Assembly (NCBI GenBank): GCA_023423065.1
Contig: JAFAGC010000108.1
Span: 1 to 25,210, forward strand
DNA from: Pseudomonadota bacterium
GTDB lineage: Bacteria > Pseudomonadota > Gammaproteobacteria > Steroidobacterales > Steroidobacteraceae
Direction of reading: 5' to 3'
DNA: 25,210 nucleotides
Part shown: in pieces, positions 16,043 to 21,504 of the stretch
Layout of the letters: every line of letters begins with the position of its first letter
Numbering within the stretch: the first letter of the stretch is position 1
Position numbers and translations under genes: made by a program
The notes under the pieces: generated by a model
The model's input: only the letters and a program-made list of their open reading frames with translations
What the model was told of the DNA's origin: nothing
Database searches by the model: none

Positions 16043-17092
16043 ATGGCCCTGGGCAAGCGCCGCGAATTCGAAGTCTTCACGCTGTCGTTCCTCGACTGCA
16101 TCTGCTGCGGCTTCGGCGCGATCATCCTGCTGCTGGTGCTGACCGACGTCGGCCAGCCCATCGTGATCGAACGCAGCGAGAAAGACCTCAAGGGCCAGAT
16201 CGACGCCCTGCAGCGCCAGCTCTTCGAGCTGCGCGGCGAGACCGAAATCCTCAACCGCGAACTGCAGGGCCGCGTCAAGGTGCGCGACGACGCGCAGGCG
16301 CGGGCCGCCGCCATGGCAGTCGATCTCAACAAGATCCGCGGCGAGTTCAAGGCGAGCAAGGGCGAGTCGACGGTCACCAACATCGTCGAGACCGAACTCG
16401 TGGCCGCGCACCAGACGCTCACCGCCGAGATGCAACGCCTGCTCAGGAACGCGCCCAAGAAGATAGACACCGTCATGCAGGTCGGCGGCATCCCGGTGGA
16501 CAGCGAATACATCATCTTCGTGATCGACACGTCGGGCAGCATGCAGGCCGACAACTGGGAGAACGCCCAGGTCGTCATGAAGGAGATCCTCGACATCTAT
16601 CCCACCGTCAAGGGGATGCAGATCCTCGACGACGAGGGCAAGCCGATGTTCCCGAGCACGCGCGGCCAGTGGCTGCAGGACACACCCTCGCAACGCGCGC
16701 GCATCCTCTCGACGATGGTGAACTGGAAGCCGTTCAGCAATTCCAGCCCGGTGGAGGGCATTGGCGCGGCCGTGCAGTACTGGTGGGCCGCCGACAAGAA
16801 GATCAGCGTGTATGTCATCGGCGACGATTACACCGGCGCCTCGAACGAAGCCGCGCTGGCGGCGGTGCGCAAATACAACCCGCTCGACCGGCAGGGCCGC
16901 CGGCGCATCCGCATCCATGCCATCGGCATGCCCGCGGGCGCGAGTTCACCGCCGTTTATTAACGCCCGCTTTGCTGCTTTAATGCGTGCCATGTGCGACG
17001 AGAACGAAGGTACCTTCGTCGGTCTCACCATCGGCGGTCCGAGTTGCGCGATCAAGATCGACGTGCTCGGCCAGCCCCGTTGTGTCGGTTAG
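16043..17092 (+). CDS. Membrane-anchored coiled-coil vWA domain protein (second of pair)
   Basis: 349 residues. The same N-terminal anchor as the preceding gene (EFEVFTLSFLDCICCGFGA, 8-26) is followed by a hydrophobic span and a coiled-coil or helical region (about 45-135). The vWA domain begins near residue 155 with DTSGSM at 162-167. The usual MIDAS threonine region reads SNSSPVEG, so that site may use serine or be altered. A second acidic site is present (VIGDDYTG). Towards the C-terminus there is a short run of untypical codons (16951-16990). An AGGAG ribosome-binding site precedes the ATG, 13 bp after the previous stop. The pair probably forms a hetero-oligomer, which is inference. Confidence 0.92.
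   Translation: MALGKRREFEVFTLSFLDCICCGFGAIILLLVLTDVGQPIVIERSEKDLKGQIDALQRQLFELRGETEILNRELQGRVKVRDDAQARAAAMAVDLNKIRGEFKASKGESTVTNIVETELVAAHQTLTAEMQRLLRNAPKKIDTVMQVGGIPVDSEYIIFVIDTSGSMQADNWENAQVVMKEILDIYPTVKGMQILDDEGKPMFPSTRGQWLQDTPSQRARILSTMVNWKPFSNSSPVEGIGAAVQYWWAADKKISVYVIGDDYTGASNEAALAAVRKYNPLDRQGRRRIRIHAIGMPAGASSPPFINARFAALMRAMCDENEGTFVGLTIGGPSCAIKIDVLGQPRCVG
16073..16110 (+). repeat. 38-bp direct repeat, copy 2 (vWA anchor coding segment)
   Basis: Partner of 14959-14996, with a single mismatch (G/C at the third position of a Leu codon). Recombination between the copies would delete about 1.1 kb and fuse the two vWA genes. Confidence 0.9.
16955..16983 (+). promoter_or_regulatory. Candidate internal promoter inside second vWA gene
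   Basis: TTTATT (16955-16960) and TTTAAT (16978-16983) are spaced by 17 bp inside an AT-rich island of the vWA coding sequence. The -10 matches 5 of 6 consensus bases; the -35 is poor (3 of 6). It would serve the terminal lipoprotein gene at 17127. Low confidence. Confidence 0.2.
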
Positions 17093-17126
17093 TCAGCCAC
17101 CTCGCGCCAAGAGCCAGGTTCCAACA

Positions 17127-17984
17127 ATGCATCCGCGCCGCCACCTCTTGCTAACTACTTCACTGGCGGCGTGCGCGATGCTGTTCGCCGGTTGCATGAA
17201 GGTCGCCGTCAGGCCGGAGGGCGAACTGCCGAAAGCGCTGGTCGTCCCCGCGCCCTCGAAGGTCGGCGTCGTCGTCTCGAACGAGATGGCCAACTACACG
17301 CACAAGGAATCGCGCGCGAGCGTCGACTACGAGGCCGAGCTCGGCCCCGCGCACAAGCACATGGTGCAGCAGGTGTTCGAGCAGGCGTTCACCGAAGCGC
17401 AGATGTTCGACAGCGTCGACGAGGCGCGCCTCGCGCCCGGCCTGAACGCGATCTTCGAGCCGCGCATCGAGCAGTTCTCGTTCGCAATGGCCAAGGAGAC
17501 CGGCGGCGTGTACTGCGCGGTCACCATCCGCTACCAGATCCTGATCTACGCGCCCGGCGGCGAACACATCGATACGCTGACGCTCACCGGTTACGGCAGC
17601 GGTCCCGCGCCGCAGATCGGTAACGGCGAGGAAGAACTCAGCATGGCGGGCTACGCGGCGATGCGCGATGCGGCCGCCAAGTTCCTGACGCAGTTCAACT
17701 CGCTGGAAGTGGCGAAGCCCCTGCTCGCGTCGCAGGCGCTCAAGCCCAAGGTCGCGCCGGCGGCGGGATCGCCGGAAGCGGCGGCCGCGGCGGCCGAGAT
17801 CACGATCGAAGCGGTGCCGATCAACGATCCGCCGGTCGTGCAGTCGCCGAAGTCGTCCGAGCCGGTGCCTACTCCGGTTTCGATTCCGTCCCCGACTCCG
17901 GCTCCTGAGCCGGAGGAGTCTCCGCCTCCTTCTCCTGAGCAGGCTTCTCCGCAGCTTCCGGCGCAGGCTGCGACTGCGCCCTGA
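17127..17984 (+). CDS. Putative lipoprotein, last gene of kinase/vWA operon
   Basis: 285 residues from ATG 17127. An upstream in-frame ATG at 16986 lies inside the vWA gene and would bury the signal peptide. The signal peptide carries the lipobox LFAGC (Cys at about residue 23). The mature domain (KVGVVVSNEMANYTHKE, then HMVQQVFEQAFTEAQMFDSV and an IEQFSFAMAKETGG strand) looks like a compact alpha/beta periplasmic domain similar in layout to other outer-membrane lipoproteins. I cannot name the family. The C-terminal 80 residues are Ala/Pro/Glu-rich. Its final 116 bp overlap the 3' end of the minus-strand TPR gene. An AGG ribosome-binding sequence lies upstream. Confidence 0.87.
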   Translation: MHPRRHLLLTTSLAACAMLFAGCMKVAVRPEGELPKALVVPAPSKVGVVVSNEMANYTHKESRASVDYEAELGPAHKHMVQQVFEQAFTEAQMFDSVDEARLAPGLNAIFEPRIEQFSFAMAKETGGVYCAVTIRYQILIYAPGGEHIDTLTLTGYGSGPAPQIGNGEEELSMAGYAAMRDAAAKFLTQFNSLEVAKPLLASQALKPKVAPAAGSPEAAAAAAEITIEAVPINDPPVVQSPKSSEPVPTPVSIPSPTPAPEPEESPPPSPEQASPQLPAQAATAP

Positions 17985-19302
17985 CCATCACGCGCTCGTT
18001 GAACACCACGTTCGGCGTGGAAACCGCGGCGCCGTTCTCGATGCGCGGCGCGTAACGCGACCGCTTCATCGAGTTGATCGAATTTCGCACGATCGAATCC
18101 GGCACGTCGGTGGTCGGCGAGGTGACCTCGTCGACGCGCCCGTCGCGATCCACCGTGAAGTGCAGTTCCACGACTTTCACCACCGATTCGGCGGGATCGA
18201 GCTGCGAGCGATCGACGCTGCTGACCGACGGCCGATAGGCGAGCACGCGCGGAGCTTCCAGGTACTTGGTGTCGCCGGCCGCCGAGAACGCCTCCCACGC
18301 GGCGCCATAGGTCTCGTACGCGCGGCGTGTCACGTTCGTCACGAGATACCAGTCCGCGAGATCCGATAACACCTCGCCGCGCAGCTTCTGGTCGACCGGC
18401 GAGTTGGCATCGATGATGGCGAGCGCGGTCGTCAGGGAACTCTCGCCGCGCTTCTGGGGCGTGCCTTCCGGGATCACGGCGGCGCCGGAGCCCCCGGAGT
18501 TGAACGTCGAGCCGGCGTCGGCTCCCTCGACTCCGTAGAAAAGCTCCAGCCGGTACGCGCGTGCGATACCGCGCAGCGGCGCGACCCGCCGCAGATCGTC
18601 CGGCGGCGCATGGCGCGTGAGGATGCTCAGCGAGCGGTCGTAGGCGTTGCGCTCGCTCGTGAAACGCCGATCGAACTCGTACCAGCGCGCGAGCTTGTCC
18701 AGCCGGTCGAGCAGCTTGATCGAGTTGCGCCCGTAAGCGGCTTCCTCGACGCGCAGCGCATACATCGCTTCCTTTTCGGCCTCGAGGTAACGCCCGGTGG
18801 ACAGATAGGCGTCGATCAGCGGGTCGATGAACTCCACCTGCCCGATGTTGTAGAGGCCGTCGTTATTGCGCGAAAGGTCGGCCGCCCGCTTCAGCGCGAC
18901 GACCGCGGACTCCGGATCGTTGGCGCCGAGGAAGGAGATGCCGAGGCCGTGGAGCGGGCGGATCTGCTGCTTGTCGTTGAGGGTCGACTTCGCCTGCAGG
19001 ATGCGCAGCGACCGCTGGTAGTTCTCGATGGCGGCCGGGTAGTTGCCCAGCTTGTAGTGGACGGTGGCGAGGTTCGTGAGCGGGGTGGACAGCGGCAGTT
19101 CGTCCGGACCGTACTGCTCCTCGGTGAGCTGCACCAGGCGTTCGGCCAGGGGCTGTGCCTCGGTGTAGTGGCGCGAGTCGAACTGCGCCCGGAAATCCTT
19201 GTAGACCGCGATGCGCTCGGCATCGGAAACGGCGAAGGCCGGCCCTATCAAGCCGGCGGCCAAGGCGGCCGCGAGCCACCCGATTTTCTTGCGTGGCGTC
19301 AT
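17869..19302 (-). CDS. Exported TPR protein with TonB_C-like C-terminal domain
   Basis: 477 residues from ATG at 19302. The signal peptide is MTPRKKIGWLAAALAAGLIGPAFA, probably cut by signal peptidase I. Residues about 30-240 contain TPR-like helix pairs (for example LSTPLTNLATVHYKLGNYPAAIENYQRSL). A C-terminal domain (about 370-435) resembles the TonB C-terminus: VVELHFTVDRDGRVDEV, MKRSRYAPRIENGAAV. The tail is Pro/Glu/Ala-rich. It should be periplasmic. TPR plus TonB_C without a TonB membrane anchor suggests protein-protein contact rather than energy transduction. It is convergent with, and overlaps, the last operon gene. Confidence 0.9.
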   Translation of the reverse strand: MTPRKKIGWLAAALAAGLIGPAFAVSDAERIAVYKDFRAQFDSRHYTEAQPLAERLVQLTEEQYGPDELPLSTPLTNLATVHYKLGNYPAAIENYQRSLRILQAKSTLNDKQQIRPLHGLGISFLGANDPESAVVALKRAADLSRNNDGLYNIGQVEFIDPLIDAYLSTGRYLEAEKEAMYALRVEEAAYGRNSIKLLDRLDKLARWYEFDRRFTSERNAYDRSLSILTRHAPPDDLRRVAPLRGIARAYRLELFYGVEGADAGSTFNSGGSGAAVIPEGTPQKRGESSLTTALAIIDANSPVDQKLRGEVLSDLADWYLVTNVTRRAYETYGAAWEAFSAAGDTKYLEAPRVLAYRPSVSSVDRSQLDPAESVVKVVELHFTVDRDGRVDEVTSPTTDVPDSIVRNSINSMKRSRYAPRIENGAAVSTPNVVFNERVMVRAQSQPAPEAAEKPAQEKEAETPPAQEPESGTESKPE

Positions 19303-19327
19303 GAGAACCGACTCTACCGCTTTTCAA

Positions 19328-19340
19328 ACTCCAGTGGAGT
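19328..19340. promoter_or_regulatory. Palindrome in divergent intergenic region (possible operator)
   Basis: ACTCCA-G-TGGAGT is a perfect 13-bp palindrome between the divergent TPR gene and FMN reductase gene. Its place 26 bp upstream of the TPR start codon would suit a regulator site. No family match is evident. Confidence 0.25.
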
Positions 19341-19415
19341 GGGACGCAGGGCGCGTTGCCTTCCTACAGAACGCCGCCGTGGATCTGCGATATTTCCCGG
19401 CCACCAGGAGGCCGA

Positions 19416-19967
19416 ATGTCCAGACAGATCGGGTACGTCGTAGGCAGTCTTCGCACTGAATCCTTCAACCGCAAGCTCGCCCAGGCGCTCATCAGGCTCG
19501 CGCCCGCGGACTGGCACTTCAAGGAACTCAAGATCGGCGATCTGCCCCTCTACAACCAGGACGACGACGGCAACCAGGCGCCCGAAGTGCAACGCTTCAA
19601 GGCCGAGATCCGCTCCGTGGATGCGGTCATGTTCGTGACACCCGAGTACAACCGTTCGGTTCCGGGTGTGCTCAAGAATGCGCTCGATCACGCCTCGCGC
19701 CCTTACGGCCAGAGCGCATGGGCCGGCAAACCGGCCGGCATCGTCGGCTGCTCGCCCGGCGCGATCAGCACGGCGGTCGCGCAACTGCACCTGCGGACCA
19801 TACTCGCCTATCTCGACATGCCGACACTGGGACAGCCGGAGGCTTACATCTACGTCAAGAACGGGTTCTTCGACGAGGCCGGCAACATCGCGGACCCGGA
19901 ATCACGCAAGTTCCTGCATGGGTGGATGGACAAGTACGTGGCATGGGTGAAGCGCCTCACTAGCTGA
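19416..19967 (+). CDS. NADPH-dependent FMN reductase (ChrR/YieF-like flavodoxin fold)
   Basis: 183 residues. The phosphate loop GSLRTESFNR (10-19) and the block TPEYNRSVPGVLKNALDHAS (75-94) are signatures of the NADPH-dependent FMN reductase family, which reduces quinones, chromate or azo compounds with bound FMN. The specific substrate is not readable. The start at 19416 is chosen over 19356 because AGGAGG precedes it at the correct distance and the family starts just before the first beta strand. It is followed after 30 bp by the TRIC gene and so is probably co-transcribed. Length is typical of the family. Confidence 0.93.
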   Translation: MSRQIGYVVGSLRTESFNRKLAQALIRLAPADWHFKELKIGDLPLYNQDDDGNQAPEVQRFKAEIRSVDAVMFVTPEYNRSVPGVLKNALDHASRPYGQSAWAGKPAGIVGCSPGAISTAVAQLHLRTILAYLDMPTLGQPEAYIYVKNGFFDEAGNIADPESRKFLHGWMDKYVAWVKRLTS

Positions 19968-19997
19968 TCCCCGGTCGAATGGGCATAGTGTCCGCCC

Positions 19998-20624
19998 ATG
20001 TCCATGTTGTTAGTCCTCGACCTGATCGGCGTCTTCATCTTCGCGCTGGCCGGCGGGCTGGCCGGCGTCCGCAAGGGCCTCGACATGTTCGGCGTCATGG
20101 TGCTCGCCGTCGCGACCGCGCTGTCCGGCGGCATCCTGCGCGACCTGCTGATCGGCGCGGTACCGCCGGCGTCGTTCCAGGACTGGCGATACGTCGGCTC
20201 GGCGCTGCTCGCCGGCTTCGTCACCTTCGCCTGGCATCCGCTGATCGAGCGCCTGCGCAATCCGGTGCGCGTGTTCGACGCGGCCGGTCTCGGGTTGTTC
20301 GCCGTCGCCGGCACTCAGCGCGCGCTGGAGTTCGGCCTGTCTCCCATGATGAGCGCGCTGCTCGGAATGTTGACCGGCATCGGCGGCGGCGTGGTCCGCG
20401 ATCTGCTGCTCACGCGCGTGCCGGAAGTGCTGATCGGCGAGATCTATGCGCTGGCCGCGCTCGCCGCCGCGGTGATCGTGGTGGTCGGCGACTGGCTGCA
20501 ATGGCCGCCCGCGCCGACCGGGATCGCGGCCGCGATCCTGTGTTTCGTGCTGCGCATCCTCGCGCTGTACTACAACTGGCACATGCCGCGGGCGGGCGGC
20601 GCCGGAGCTCCGCGCGACCGGTGA
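19998..20624 (+). CDS. TRIC-type (UPF0126) cation channel family protein
   Basis: 208 residues, strongly hydrophobic, about seven membrane segments. The internal duplication typical of the trimeric intracellular cation channel family is visible: GGILRDLLIG and GGVVRDLLL occur in the two halves, each after a glycine-rich helix. Prokaryotic members (YadS/YicG type) are inner-membrane potassium-permeable channels. The start codon lies in the right arm of a small inverted repeat (ATGGGC at 19979-19984, GCCCAT at 19994-19999), and no clear Shine-Dalgarno is seen. It sits between the FMN reductase and SDR genes on the same strand. Confidence 0.92.
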   Translation: MSMLLVLDLIGVFIFALAGGLAGVRKGLDMFGVMVLAVATALSGGILRDLLIGAVPPASFQDWRYVGSALLAGFVTFAWHPLIERLRNPVRVFDAAGLGLFAVAGTQRALEFGLSPMMSALLGMLTGIGGGVVRDLLLTRVPEVLIGEIYALAALAAAVIVVVGDWLQWPPAPTGIAAAILCFVLRILALYYNWHMPRAGGAGAPRDR

Positions 20625-20664
20625 GCGGGGCGGGTGAGCGCGGATTCTTGTTAAGCTCGCGCGC

Positions 20665-21384
20665 GTGAGCACGACACCCAGGATCGCTTTGCTGGCCGGC
20701 GCCACCGGCCTGGTCGGCGGACATCTCCTCGAATACCTGCTGGACGCCCCTGACTACTCGCGCGTGTACGCGCTGACGCGCCGGCCGCTCGGCAGGGAGC
20801 ATCCGAAGCTCGCCAACCGCATCGTGGTCTTTCCGCGCATGGCCGAACAACTGCAGGGCCTCACGGTGCAGGACGCGTTCTGCTGCATCGGCACGACGAT
20901 CAGGGAGGCCGGCTCGCAGGAGGCATTCCGCGCCGTCGACGTCGAAGCCGTGTTGCAGTTCGCGCGTGCCGCGCGCGCGGCGCAGGCCACGCGGTTCGCG
21001 GTCGTGTCCGCGGCGCGGGCGGATCCGGGCTCGAAGAATTTCTACTTGCGCACCAAGAGCGAGATGGAAGATGCGGTGGCGCGGCTCGGCTTCGCCTCGG
21101 TCGACATCCTGCAGCCGAGCCTGTTGTTGGGCGAGCGCAAGTCCGGACGTTTCCTCGAAGACCTCGCCAAACTATTCGCACCGCTCTACGCCCCGCTGCT
21201 CACCGGCAAACTCGAAGTCCTGCGGCCCATTCCCGCGCAGACCGTGGCCCGTGCCATGTTAGGAGTGGCCCGTTCCGGACGGCGTGGCGTCCAGCGCTAC
21301 ACGTACGGTGCACTGCGCCAGCTTGCCGAGGCGCGGCCGCTGCAGCCCATTCCGGTGCAAAACGAGCAAAAGGCCTCCCGTTGA
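20665..21384 (+). CDS. NAD(P)H-binding atypical SDR oxidoreductase (TIP30/HTATIP2-like)
   Basis: 239 residues from GTG 20665. The Rossmann motif GATGLVG (12-18) is followed by CIGTT (74-78) and SVDILQPSLLLGER, typical of the NAD(P)H-binding family that includes human TIP30. A YLRTK sequence (127-131) provides a YxxxK pair after SAARADPGS. Substrate unknown. It lies 40 bp after the TRIC gene and so probably belongs to the same transcription unit. Length and motif order are normal for the family. No ribosome-binding site stands out. Confidence 0.9.
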   Translation: MSTTPRIALLAGATGLVGGHLLEYLLDAPDYSRVYALTRRPLGREHPKLANRIVVFPRMAEQLQGLTVQDAFCCIGTTIREAGSQEAFRAVDVEAVLQFARAARAAQATRFAVVSAARADPGSKNFYLRTKSEMEDAVARLGFASVDILQPSLLLGERKSGRFLEDLAKLFAPLYAPLLTGKLEVLRPIPAQTVARAMLGVARSGRRGVQRYTYGALRQLAEARPLQPIPVQNEQKASR

Positions 21385-21408
21385 TCCGGATGGCCCCGCA
21401 ACCGTGAC

Positions 21409-21433
21409 GCGGCGCGCATTTGCGCGCAGCCGC
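21409..21433. other. GC-rich hairpin in the 120-bp gap before the c-di-GMP gene
   Basis: Arms GCGGCGCGC and GCGCGC-A-GCCGC pair over 9 bp with one bulged A and a 4-base loop (ATTT). There is no T-run after it, so it is not a standard intrinsic terminator. It could slow read-through from the SDR gene or be chance in GC-rich DNA. I looked for a c-di-GMP riboswitch core here and did not find one. Confidence 0.3.
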
Positions 21434-21504
21434 ATTCCGTAAAGTCCCCCGTGTTGCGCCGGCCCCGATGACGTGGCCCGGACGCAACCCACGTTCGGGA
21501 AACG

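Noticed and set aside
16986..17126. Longer start for the terminal lipoprotein
   Set aside because: It would overlap the vWA gene by over 100 bp and place 47 residues before a normal lipoprotein signal peptide.
2134..21261. Recurrent GTTAG with TTA leucine codons, considered as a possible DNA signal
   Set aside because: Seven plus-strand copies in 25 kb do not exceed a rough base-composition estimate of about twelve.
21385..21504. c-di-GMP riboswitch upstream of the GGDEF/EAL gene
   Set aside because: I looked for the GEMM-type conserved core in this 120-bp leader and did not see it; only a short GC-rich hairpin is present.
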